Source of the DNA: Lachnospiraceae bacterium UBA7182
GTDB lineage: Bacteria > Bacillota > Clostridia > Lachnospirales > Lachnospiraceae
NCBI GenBank assembly: GCA_002491115.1
Contig: DKVI01000109.1
Location: 24,353-49,614 of the forward strand
DNA length: 25,262 nt
Direction: 5' to 3'
Shown piece by piece: positions 15,681-23,666 of the stretch. Each line of letters begins with the position of its first letter. Position 1 is the stretch's first letter. The position numbers and the translations under genes are program-made. Below the pieces are notes generated by a model. The model searched no databases. It was not told the DNA's origin and saw nothing but the letters and a program-made list of their open reading frames with translations.

Positions 15681-18335
15681 TCACCACCTGTTGTTCAGTT
15701 TGCTTTGGAGACGGTAAAGGGTGTTCATGGCCTCCATGGGCGTCATATTGGCAATATCCAGTTCTTTTAATTCCTTTACCACGTCGTCGTCTTTCACCGT
15801 ATCAAAAAGGGAAATCTGTTCGATATCCACCTGGTCGTATTTTTTTACCCGTTTTTTGTGTCCGGTCTTTGTTTTGTTTTCTCCGGCAATGTCCCTGGCT
15901 CTGGCCGATATGTCCGCCTGGCTTAATTCTTCCGCCAGTTCTTTGGCTCTTTCGATCACGCTGTCGGGCACGCCCGCCAGCTTCGCCACCTGGATTCCGT
16001 AGGATCTGTCCGCGCCGCCTTTTACGATTTTCCGTAAAAATACGATATCATCGCCTTTTTCCTTCACCGCAATACAGTAATTGTTCACGCCTTCCATGCT
16101 GCCCTCCAGCTCCGTCAGCTCATGGTAATGGGTCGCAAAAAGCGTCTTGGCGCCCAGAAGACGCTTATCCGCGATATGCTCAATGACCGCCCAGGCGATA
16201 CTTAACCCGTCGAAGGTACTGGTCCCCCGGCCGATCTCATCCAGGATCAGCAGGCTTTTTGCAGTAGCGTTGCGCAGTATATTGGACACTTCGTTCATTT
16301 CCACCATAAAGGTGCTCTGCCCGCTGGCCAGGTCGTCGGACGCCCCCACCCGGGTAAAAATCCGGTCCACAATGCCGATATCCGCGCTTTTGGCAGGCAC
16401 AAAACTTCCCACCTGCGCCATCAGAACAATCAGCGCTGTCTGGCGCATATAAGTAGATTTCCCCGCCATGTTCGGGCCGGTGATGATGGAAACCCGATTG
16501 CTCTCATTGTCCAGATATGTATCGTTGGCGATGAACATGCCGTCCGGATTCATCTGTTCCACCACCGGATGGCGCCCCTCACGGATATCGATGACACCTT
16601 TCTCATTGATCTGCGGGCGGACATAGCGGTTCTTGTCCGCCACATAGGCAAGACAGGTAAGCACATCCAGCTTCGCCACCGCCTTGGCGGTCTTCTGTAT
16701 CCGAAGCACCTGGGAAGCGATCTGGTCACGAACCTTTGTAAAGAGTTCATATTCCAGAGAAGTAAGCTTTTCTTCCGCTCCCAGGATCGTATCTTCCAGT
16801 TCTTTTAACTGGGGAGTAATATAGCGCTCGGCATTGGTCAGCGTCTGTTTGCGGATATAGTCGTCAGGCACCAGGTCTTTATAAGAGTTTGTCACTTCCA
16901 GATAATATCCAAACACTTTATTAAACTTTATGCGCAGATTTTTAATGCCCGTCCGCTCCCGCTCCTTCGCTTCGATATCCGCAAGCCAGGAAGTTCCTTC
17001 TGTCTTTGCGGTGCGAAACTTGTCCACTTCTTCACTGTAACCGTCTTTGATCATATTCCCTTCCCTGACCGAGACCGGCGGTTCTTCCTGAATCGACCGG
17101 TCAATCAGGGTATACAGATCGTCCAGTGGATCCAGTTCTTTGTACACACACTGAAGAAGCGGACTTTTTAATTCCTGTAGCAAAAGCTTAACAGGAGGCA
17201 GCATTCCCAGAGAAGTTTTAAAAGCAATCAGATCCCTGGGATTGGCCGTCTGATAGCTGATACGCCCGATCAGTCTTTCCAGATCATAGATGGGGCTTAG
17301 ATATTCTCTTATCTCTTCTCTCGTAATCATCTGACTGTTTAACTCTTCCACAGCCTCCAGACGCTCTTCGATTTTTTCCGAATCCACCAGTGGCTGTTCG
17401 ATGTAACTCCGAAGGGTTCTTGCTCCCATGGCAGTCCTGGTCTTATCCAGCACCCACAGAAGGGAGCCTTTTTTCTGCTTTTCTCTGAGTGTTTCCACAA
17501 GTTCCAGATTTCTTCTGCTGGAACTGTCGATCACCATAAAGTTTCCGGAAACATATGGTTTCAGCGTGGACATATGTCCAAGGGAAGTTTTCTGGGTTTC
17601 CATCAGATAGCGAAGCAGCGCGCCTGCTGCGATGGCGCCGCAGTTAAAATCCGCCACTCCCAGACCTTCCAGAGACTTCACTTTAAAATGCTCTAAAAGC
17701 TCCTTTTTCGCCAGTTCATCGTCAAAATACCAGTTATCCAGAGGAAACAGGGAAAAATCCATGCGTTCCTTCAGACTGTCCATATCCGCCCCGCTCATAA
17801 GAAGCGCTTCGTTGCAGATGACCTCCCTGGGAGAAAATTTACACATTTCATCGGTGAGTTTCCGGGGAGAATCCACCTCGGTAAGAAAATAATCACCGGT
17901 TGACACATCCGCAAAGGAAAGGCCGAACCGGTCGCTGACATAGACAATACTCATAATATAGTTATTCCGGGATTCGTCCAGGGACTGGGCGTCCAGATTC
18001 GTCCCCGGCGTCACTACGCGGATCACATCCCTTTTGACCAGCCCTTTTGCTGTGGCAGGGTCTTCCATCTGTTCGCAGATCGCCACTTTATAACCTCTGG
18101 ACACCAGACGGCTTAAATACCCTTCCACCGCATGAAAAGGAACCCCGCACATGGGGGCCCTTTCCTCAAGTCCGCAGTTTTTTCCGGTAAGTGTCAGTTC
18201 CAGTTCCTTTGATACAATCTTTGCGTCGTCAAAGAACATCTCATAAAAATCGCCGAGACGATAAAACAGTATACAGTCCTTATATTCTTCCTTGGTCTTC
18301 CTATACTGCTGCATCATTGGTGTAAGTTCAGCCAC
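15681..18335 (-). CDS. mutS: DNA mismatch recognition ATPase MutS (884 aa)
   Basis: Binds mismatches and small loops and recruits MutL. Phe30-x-Glu32 in LGDFYEMFF is the mismatch-wedging motif in the N-terminal domain. The lever and clamp domains occupy the middle. The C-terminal ABC-type ATPase has TGPNMAGKSTYMRQ (Walker A, about 618), ILDEIGRGTSTFDG (Walker B, about 698) and FATHYHELTEL. The very C-terminus (LKELDIANMTPMEAMNTLYR) is the tetramerisation or clamp-binding tail. The start is GTG, not ATG (18335-18333), 7 bases after GAGG, which lies within the end of mscS. The gene begins 4 bases after the mscS stop. Confidence 0.97.
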   Translation of the reverse strand: MAELTPMMQQYRKTKEEYKDCILFYRLGDFYEMFFDDAKIVSKELELTLTGKNCGLEERAPMCGVPFHAVEGYLSRLVSRGYKVAICEQMEDPATAKGLVKRDVIRVVTPGTNLDAQSLDESRNNYIMSIVYVSDRFGLSFADVSTGDYFLTEVDSPRKLTDEMCKFSPREVICNEALLMSGADMDSLKERMDFSLFPLDNWYFDDELAKKELLEHFKVKSLEGLGVADFNCGAIAAGALLRYLMETQKTSLGHMSTLKPYVSGNFMVIDSSSRRNLELVETLREKQKKGSLLWVLDKTRTAMGARTLRSYIEQPLVDSEKIEERLEAVEELNSQMITREEIREYLSPIYDLERLIGRISYQTANPRDLIAFKTSLGMLPPVKLLLQELKSPLLQCVYKELDPLDDLYTLIDRSIQEEPPVSVREGNMIKDGYSEEVDKFRTAKTEGTSWLADIEAKERERTGIKNLRIKFNKVFGYYLEVTNSYKDLVPDDYIRKQTLTNAERYITPQLKELEDTILGAEEKLTSLEYELFTKVRDQIASQVLRIQKTAKAVAKLDVLTCLAYVADKNRYVRPQINEKGVIDIREGRHPVVEQMNPDGMFIANDTYLDNESNRVSIITGPNMAGKSTYMRQTALIVLMAQVGSFVPAKSADIGIVDRIFTRVGASDDLASGQSTFMVEMNEVSNILRNATAKSLLILDEIGRGTSTFDGLSIAWAVIEHIADKRLLGAKTLFATHYHELTELEGSMEGVNNYCIAVKEKGDDIVFLRKIVKGGADRSYGIQVAKLAGVPDSVIERAKELAEELSQADISARARDIAGENKTKTGHKKRVKKYDQVDIEQISLFDTVKDDDVVKELKELDIANMTPMEAMNTLYRLQSKLNNRW

Positions 18336-18339
18336 AAAA

Positions 18340-19152
18340 TTACCTCTTTTCTGCCATATGTATCGTCATCTGCGGGAAGGGAATATCAATGCCTTCCTCA
18401 TTCAGCTTATTGTAAATCTGTTCCAGCACCCGCCATTTGACTTCCCAGTAATCTTCGGTCTTCACCCACGGGCGGACAAGGATCGTAATTCCGCTGTCTC
18501 CCAGCTCGTCCACCGCAACCACATAGGCCGGATCTTCCAGCACCTTTTCATCTGCATCCAGGATCGACTCGATCACATGGCGCGCATGCCTTAAATCGGT
18601 ATCATAGGCTACGCTGACGCTCATATCCACTCTGCGGTTTTCATTGGCGGAATTGTCAATAATGTTGCTGTTCGCCAGCGCGCCGTTGGGGATCGTCACG
18701 CTCCGGTTATCCGCCGTGTGTAGCGTGGTGGAAAATAAAGAGATCACCTTTACTGTTCCCTCACAGCCGCAGGCGATAATATAATCCCCCACAACAAAGG
18801 GTTTTAAGATCAGAATCAAAAGACCGCCAGCAAAATTCGCAAGGCTCCCCTGCAAAGAAAGCCCGATCGCCACGCTGGCAGAACCTAACAGCGCGATAAA
18901 AGAGGTCGTCTGGATACCGAATCTGGCCATAAGCGCCAGTATCAGCACCGCATAAGAGGCGATCTTTAAAAATGAGTCCAAAAACTGCACAACGCCCGTA
19001 TCAATGCTGGATTTTTCCAGGGCGCTTCTTAAAATTTTCCGCAGGATGCCGATGGCTTTGATCCCGATAAACAGACACACCAGTGTCCAGATCAGGGACA
19101 TGCCCGACTCCAGCACTTTTGTCCATAGCTGCATAAGAAATACTGAATCCAT
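18340..19152 (-). CDS. mscS: Small-conductance mechanosensitive channel, MscS family (270 aa)
   Basis: Opens under membrane tension to release solutes on hypo-osmotic shock. Hydrophobic segments lie at about residues 16-36 and 65-85. The pore helix is FIALLGSASVAIGLSLQGSL then ANFAGGLLILILKPF, the glycine/alanine-packed TM3 typical of MscS. The C-terminal beta and alpha/beta domain follows (VGDYIIACGCEGTVKVISLF, SVTIPNGALANSNIIDNS). The length matches the minimal MscS type. The ATG at 19152 has AGGAGGG 7 bases upstream, and further upstream is AGCGGAACT, the end motif of the palindromic repeat family. It is the first gene of the tight run into mutS (4-base gap) and lies 33 bases after ligA. 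Confidence 0.93.
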   Translation of the reverse strand: MDSVFLMQLWTKVLESGMSLIWTLVCLFIGIKAIGILRKILRSALEKSSIDTGVVQFLDSFLKIASYAVLILALMARFGIQTTSFIALLGSASVAIGLSLQGSLANFAGGLLILILKPFVVGDYIIACGCEGTVKVISLFSTTLHTADNRSVTIPNGALANSNIIDNSANENRRVDMSVSVAYDTDLRHARHVIESILDADEKVLEDPAYVVAVDELGDSGITILVRPWVKTEDYWEVKWRVLEQIYNKLNEEGIDIPFPQMTIHMAEKR

Positions 19153-19172
19153 AACTATACCCTCCTATTTTG

Positions 19173-19184
19173 AGTTCCGCTGTT
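19173..19184. repeat. Solo end motif of the palindromic repeat family
   Basis: AGTTCCGCTGTT sits between ligA and the mscS ribosome binding site. Its left half matches the left border of the 23667 palindrome (AAAGTTCCGCT), and its right half matches that palindrome's right border (TTCCGCTGTTTTT), as if the palindrome and one border copy were missing. It is short, so chance cannot be excluded. Confidence 0.35.
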
Positions 19185-19185
19185 C

Positions 19186-21144
19186 TTAGTTTTCTATAAA
19201 ACGGTCCAGGAAATCCTGTTCCGATAATATCTCAATTCCCAGTTCCTTCGCCTTTTTATTTTTGGAAGACGATGAAGCCGTGTCATTGTTAATCAGAAAG
19301 CTTGTTTTGGAAGTGACGCTTCCTGTCACTTTGCCGCCTTTTGACTCAATGAGATCCTTAAGCTCGCTGCGGTTGGAGAAATGAGTCAGGCTGCCTGTGA
19401 TCACGAAGATTTTACCATCCAGAGTAAGGGCGGATGTATCTACTTCCTCCACATAGATGTCCAGCTCCTCTAACAGATCATTCAGCCACCGGTTATGCTC
19501 CTCGTCGGCAAAGTATTCTTCCACACTGGCTCCGATGACTTCTCCCATGCCCGGTATCTGGCTTAGCTCCTCCGCCCCTGCATGGCGCAGCCTGTCCAGG
19601 TCATAGTCATACTCTTTGCAGAGCACTTTCGCGTTGGCAAGGCCGATGTTGGGAATGCCAAGGCTGTAGACAACTCTGGGCAGCGTCGTATGGCGGGCTT
19701 TTTCAAGGCTCTCCATCAGTTTCCGGTAAGACTTTTCGCCAAATCCCTCCATCCCGATGATCTCATCTTTATGGCAGTCCAAATGAAACAGGTCCGCATA
19801 TTCGCGGATAAATCCGCAGCCGATGAATTTTTCCAGGGTCATCTCCGACAGACCGTCGATATTCATGGCGTCCCTGCTTACGAACAGCGCAAAAGCTTTC
19901 AATTTCTTTGCCTGGCAGTCTGGATTCATACAGTAAAGAGACTCCACATCATTCATCTGCTGTATCCTGGCTGGGCCGCCGCAGACCGGACAGGTATCCG
20001 GAATCTGAACCGTCCCGCTTCCGGTCAGGTTATCGGCAATCTGGGGGATGATCATATTCGCCTTGTAAACCGTGATCGTATCTCCGATTCCAAGCTTTAA
20101 GCTTTTTAATATGCTGACATTGTGTACCGAAGCCCGGCTGACCGTGGTTCCTTCCAGTTCCACGGGCTCAAAGACCGCCACCGGATTGATAAGCCCTGTT
20201 CTGGAGGGACTCCATTCAATTTCTTTTAACCGGGTCTCCCTGACTTCGTCCTGCCATTTGAAAGCAAGGGAATCCCGGGGGAACTTGGCTGTACGTCCCA
20301 GGGACTGGCCGTAGGCGATATCGTCATAGATACAGACCAGACCGTCGGAAGGGAAATCATTTTCGGCAACCGCTTCTGAAAATTCCCGCACCGCCTGCGC
20401 CATGCCCGCACCGTCCACTTTTTTATATTCCACCACGTCAAATCCCTGACCTTTAAGCCATTTAAACTGATTTTCCCGGGAATTGGCAAACTCCGCCCCC
20501 GCAGCGCGCACCAGGGCAAACGCATATAAATATACGTTGCGCTTTGCCGTGATCTCGTTGTTTAGCTGGCGCACGGAGCCGCTGCATAAATTCCTTGGAT
20601 TCTTATATTTTGCCGCCTCATCCTCTATTTCGGCGTTGATCCTTTCAAAATCCGAATAGCGGATCACCGCCTCGCCTCTTAGGATGACTTCTCCTTTATG
20701 AGGAATCGTTAAGGGGACATTTTTAAATACTCTGGCATTATTGGTAATGACTTCTCCGGTCTCTCCGTTCCCTCTCGTGACTGCCTTTGAAAGTTTTCCG
20801 TCTTCATAAGTCAGCACAACGGTCAGGCCGTCCAGTTTCCAGGAAAGCAGCGTCTGATGCTCACCCGCAAATTCTGCCAGCGCTTCCACGTCTTTGGTCT
20901 TATCCAGAGACAGCATGGGAGTCTCATGCCGCTCTTTCGGCAGTTCGTCCACCGCTTCATATCCCACGGTCACCGTAGGACTCCCCGCCAGTACGATGCC
21001 GGTCTCTTTTTCCAGGGCTTCCAGTTCGTCATAGAGCCTGTCATAATCAAAATTGCTCATGATCTCCCTGTCTTCCTGATAATAGGCCCGGGAAGCGTCC
21101 CTTAAAAGCTCCCCCAGCTCTTTCATGCGTTCTGTCTTGTCCAT
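19186..21144 (-). CDS. ligA: NAD-dependent DNA ligase LigA (652 aa)
   Basis: Seals nicks in duplex DNA in replication and repair, using NAD+. Domain Ia is seen in NFDYDRLYDELEALEKETG and SPTVTVG. The adenylated lysine is Lys103 in SWKLDGLTV. TRGNGETGE and LRGEAVIRYSDFE are further nucleotidyltransferase motifs. Next come the OB fold, a Cys4 zinc finger (CPVCGG and YCMNPDC, about 385-413), helix-hairpin-helix repeats (LSQIPGMGEVIGASVEEYF) and a C-terminal BRCT domain (from about 568, DGKIFVITGSLTHFSNR). It is slightly short for LigA, with a somewhat divergent KLDGLTVVL in place of the usual KxDGxA pattern, so a lineage-specific or secondary NAD ligase is possible. The start follows AGGAG, which lies just below a palindromic repeat. 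Confidence 0.94.
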   Translation of the reverse strand: MDKTERMKELGELLRDASRAYYQEDREIMSNFDYDRLYDELEALEKETGIVLAGSPTVTVGYEAVDELPKERHETPMLSLDKTKDVEALAEFAGEHQTLLSWKLDGLTVVLTYEDGKLSKAVTRGNGETGEVITNNARVFKNVPLTIPHKGEVILRGEAVIRYSDFERINAEIEDEAAKYKNPRNLCSGSVRQLNNEITAKRNVYLYAFALVRAAGAEFANSRENQFKWLKGQGFDVVEYKKVDGAGMAQAVREFSEAVAENDFPSDGLVCIYDDIAYGQSLGRTAKFPRDSLAFKWQDEVRETRLKEIEWSPSRTGLINPVAVFEPVELEGTTVSRASVHNVSILKSLKLGIGDTITVYKANMIIPQIADNLTGSGTVQIPDTCPVCGGPARIQQMNDVESLYCMNPDCQAKKLKAFALFVSRDAMNIDGLSEMTLEKFIGCGFIREYADLFHLDCHKDEIIGMEGFGEKSYRKLMESLEKARHTTLPRVVYSLGIPNIGLANAKVLCKEYDYDLDRLRHAGAEELSQIPGMGEVIGASVEEYFADEEHNRWLNDLLEELDIYVEEVDTSALTLDGKIFVITGSLTHFSNRSELKDLIESKGGKVTGSVTSKTSFLINNDTASSSSKNKKAKELGIEILSEQDFLDRFIEN

Positions 21145-21160
21145 TGTTCTCCTATTAAAG

Positions 21161-21253
21161 TTCCGCTACGCCCCTACCAATGCCCGGTACTGGATTGTTT
21201 CTCTGCCGCTTGCGCGTCTGTTCAACAATCCGGGCATTGTTCGGGGCTTCGCT
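21161..21253. repeat. Intergenic palindromic repeat, copy A (between rluF-like gene and ligA)
   Basis: The left arm AATGCCCGG (21179-21187), a 6-base insertion TACTGG (21188-21193) and ATTGTT (21194-21199) pair with the uninterrupted right arm at 21224-21238. An outer stem GCCCC/GGGGC (21170-21174 and 21243-21247) closes it. The apex contains GCCGCTTGCGCGTCT. TTCCGCT at the left border and TTCGCT at the right form an imperfect direct repeat. The right part overlaps the end of the rluF-like gene, and the left border is 8 bases from the ligA ribosome binding site. Confidence 0.85.
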
Positions 21254-21989
21254 GGTTTAGTTCGGTTTCCGTTTCTGCATCATTTTCCAGAAGGCGCAGC
21301 AGTTCTGTCACCTCACGCTCCGACAGATTGCGCCAGGTTCCGGTCTTCAGATGTCCCAGACATATGTTCATAATCCGCACCCTTTTCAACTTTTGTACAT
21401 GGAAGCCCAGTTCTTTACACATCCGGCGAATCTGGCGGTTCAGACCCTGGGTTAAAATAATCCTGAATGTTCTTTTTCCCAGACGTTCCGCCACACATGG
21501 GCGGGTGGTTTCATCCAGTTCTTTCAGATACACGCCTGCCGCCATATCCTTTAAAAAACGTTCGTTAAAGGGGCGGTCAAGCGTCACTTCATATTCTTTT
21601 TCATGATAATTGGCGGCACGCATCATCTGATTGATCATATCCCCGTCATTCGTCATCAAAAGCAGCCCTTCCGACTCCTTGTCCAGTCTGCCGGCGTACA
21701 TGATCTTTTCAGGAAATTTAAGAAAATCAATTATATTTACTTCGTCTCGCTGGCTGACATTGGAACAGACGACGCCTCTTGGTTTATTAACCGCAATGAT
21801 CACCCTGTCATGCTTTTTATCCTGCCCCACCGGCCTGCCGTCCAGCGCAACTTTCTGATTTTCTTCAATCTGCATACCCACAGAAGCCATGGTTCCGTCA
21901 ACCGTTACTCTCCCCTGCCCGATCAGCCGGTCCGCTTCCCTCCTGGAACAGATGCCCGCCTCACTCATATATTTATTCAGTCTTATCAT
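21222..21989 (-). CDS. rluF: RluF-like ribosomal large-subunit pseudouridine synthase (255 aa)
   Basis: Isomerises a uridine in rRNA to pseudouridine. The RsuA/RluB/RluE/RluF architecture is clear: an N-terminal S4 RNA-binding domain (MIRLNKYMSEAGICSRREAD to about 50), then the catalytic domain with Asp103 in AGRLDKESEGLLLMTNDGD. The fit to RluF (23S, U2604 type) rests on MINQMMRAANYHEKEYEV and the ILTQGLNRQIRRMC region followed by RIMNICLGHLKTGTWR. I start at the ATG at 21989; an upstream in-frame start at 22094 adds 35 unconserved residues. A weak AGGT precedes the start. The last ten or so residues (RSPEQCPDC) and the TGA stop are encoded by the palindromic repeat, so the C-terminus has been rewritten. 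Confidence 0.85.
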   Translation of the reverse strand: MIRLNKYMSEAGICSRREADRLIGQGRVTVDGTMASVGMQIEENQKVALDGRPVGQDKKHDRVIIAVNKPRGVVCSNVSQRDEVNIIDFLKFPEKIMYAGRLDKESEGLLLMTNDGDMINQMMRAANYHEKEYEVTLDRPFNERFLKDMAAGVYLKELDETTRPCVAERLGKRTFRIILTQGLNRQIRRMCKELGFHVQKLKRVRIMNICLGHLKTGTWRNLSEREVTELLRLLENDAETETELNQRSPEQCPDC

Positions 21990-22161
21990 GCTTATGTACC
22001 TGTTATCGTCCGGTCTTTGCCGTCTGGAATACCTTTTGAGCCGGAAGGATTTCCGGCTGTCGCATAAAATATGCCCCAAAATCCCTCCGAACATCCATAA
22101 GGCAGATATTCTGTTTGTTTCAACATTATTATCTTATCAAATACCGGCAAAAAAAACCAGT

Positions 22162-22599
22162 CTATCTTAAATATGCTTTTAATTTTTCTATGTTTTTTTC
22201 TTCAAAATCCATCAATTCCTGTGCCAGTTCATAATATTCCTTCTGGACTCCTTTGTTTTTCTTCACGACTTTCATAAGCTCCGTGATTCCTTTTGTATTG
22301 CCCTGGATCATCATATCCGCAATATGCTCCGTACTGGCGTTTAGCAGCGTATTCATCTGTATCCCGCCCCACAGCATCGTGCGGTTCATGAGACTGTCTT
22401 CAGGCGGAGTCTCGCTGGCCTTTTGATATTTCTTCTGTATCTTCTCTTCCAGCTGCACAAATTTACACGCCTGCCGGTTCAGATCCAGTGCCAGCTCGTC
22501 GTCTTCCACCTTACCGATAATCGTATTAATGGCTTCCCGTCCCATACGGGTATTTTTATAGCTCTCATCCAAAACTGCTCTGTCTGCTTCTGTTACCAT
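22162..22599 (-). CDS. Small all-helical protein of unknown function (145 aa)
   Basis: I do not recognise a named family. It has no signal peptide and no membrane span. It reads as four amphipathic helices: ADRAVLDESYKNTRMGREAI; LDLNRQACKFVQLEEKIQKK; MNTLLNASTEHIADMMIQGN; and EYYELAQELMDFEEKNIEKL. The spacing of Glu/His and the last helix resemble ferritin-like or spore-coat-like four-helix bundles, but there is no clear ExxH metal motif, so this is only a structural guess. AAGGAG stands 9 bases before the ATG, and both lie within a 12-bp inverted repeat. It follows the SH3-domain protein gene on the same strand. About 67 bases after its stop, in the direction of transcription, the upstream leader of the rluF-like gene begins. 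Confidence 0.75.
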   Translation of the reverse strand: MVTEADRAVLDESYKNTRMGREAINTIIGKVEDDELALDLNRQACKFVQLEEKIQKKYQKASETPPEDSLMNRTMLWGGIQMNTLLNASTEHIADMMIQGNTKGITELMKVVKKNKGVQKEYYELAQELMDFEEKNIEKLKAYLR

Positions 22600-22650
22600 A
22601 AAAAAGCTCCTTTCCCTGATCGGTTATTCATAGGGTATGGAGCTTTTTTA
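22599..22650 (-). terminator. Hairpin over the start of the 145-aa gene: terminator or translation switch
   Basis: TAAAAAAGCTCC at 22599-22610 is the exact reverse complement of 22639-22650, and a second inner pairing (CCCT/AGGG) shortens the loop. Read on the minus strand, it lies 14 bases after the stop of the SH3-protein gene. The stem ends GGAGC followed by six T, the shape of a factor-independent terminator. The same 3' arm contains the ribosome binding site and touches the start codon of the next gene. Confidence 0.65.
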
Positions 22651-22664
22651 TATTTATTCATTAT

Positions 22665-23648
22665 TTACTCTAAAAATTCTGTCTTGGCATAACCGGTGAT
22701 ACCTCTGTATTCCACCTTGGTCCAGCCATTATCATAAGACTCGATCAGCGTAATCATATCTCCTTGGTACGCCACCGTCAATTTTTCGGCCTCTGTGCTG
22801 GTATCCGAACGAATATTTACTGTATCCGCCAGCTGGATCTCCCTGTTCTCCGGCGTCGCTCCGCCGGCTTCTTCCTGCGGTTCTTCCGCCGGCTCTTCAG
22901 AAGGTTCTTCTTCCTGCGGCTCTTCCGCCGGTTCTTCTACCTGACCGTTCAGTCTCTGAACAAACGCGGCAAGCGTCTCATCGCTCTCCTGAGCCTCCTG
23001 ATACCGTCTGCTTACATCATCATACAAAGCCTGCACTTCCGGATCTTTCTCAAGCTCCGTCACATATGCCTGCACTTCTTCATCAATACTTCCATAATGG
23101 ATCCGACGTACATCGTTCTCTCTTGGTCCCACATACAGACAGATAATATCCGGTGCGCTGGTCTCAATACCGACCAGTTTCATATCATAACATACGAATA
23201 CAATATATGAATCTTCCACAGGACCGTTTTTCGTATAGCAGGTCACATTATCAAAAGACTCAATGACTGCCGCCCTGCTCTTGATCTTCTCTTTCTCGTC
23301 ATCCGTCAGCAGATCCACGATCCCTTCCAGGCCATCCACATCGCCATCCGCGATATAAGCGCAATACTTCTCCACCAGTCTGTCGATCGAAGCATGGCTG
23401 TTCTCTTCCAGATTGTTTTCAGGTTCCGGTTCTTCTTCCGTCTCCGGCTGTTCTGCCGCATCCGGCGTTATATCCTCTGTCTGGTCCGGCGGCAGATCCG
23501 TCTGATCCGGCGTCTCATTACCCTTGCCGCGCACCAGCATGACTGCCAGTATAATAATAATGACCAGTTCTACAATACTGATAACACGATAAAATTTATA
23601 GTTTGTAAAAAGTGATTCCTGTTTCTGCTGCTTTTGTTGATTTGCCAT
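22665..23648 (-). CDS. Membrane-anchored protein with bacterial SH3 domain (327 aa)
   Basis: Predicted extracytoplasmic protein tethered by one N-terminal membrane helix (about residues 22-39, ISIVELVIIIILAVMLV), with a short Gln/Lys-rich cytoplasmic tail and no lipobox. A Pro/Glu/Asp/Thr-rich linker (40-85) leads to a folded domain (about 86-230, SIDRLVEKYCAYIADGDVDG... VFVCYDMKLVGIE). A second Glu/Pro spacer with a 13-residue tandem repeat (EEPAEEPQEE) follows. The C-terminal SH3b domain (about 270-327) has VNIRSDTSTEAEKL and WTKVEYRGITGYAKTEFL, typical of peptidoglycan- or peptide-binding SH3_3 domains. A role in cell-wall sensing or remodelling is inferred. AGGAGGAT precedes the ATG, with the palindromic repeat copy B immediately upstream. 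Confidence 0.85.
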   Translation of the reverse strand: MANQQKQQKQESLFTNYKFYRVISIVELVIIIILAVMLVRGKGNETPDQTDLPPDQTEDITPDAAEQPETEEEPEPENNLEENSHASIDRLVEKYCAYIADGDVDGLEGIVDLLTDDEKEKIKSRAAVIESFDNVTCYTKNGPVEDSYIVFVCYDMKLVGIETSAPDIICLYVGPRENDVRRIHYGSIDEEVQAYVTELEKDPEVQALYDDVSRRYQEAQESDETLAAFVQRLNGQVEEPAEEPQEEEPSEEPAEEPQEEAGGATPENREIQLADTVNIRSDTSTEAEKLTVAYQGDMITLIESYDNGWTKVEYRGITGYAKTEFLE

Positions 23649-23666
23649 ATATCCTCCTGTTTAAAG

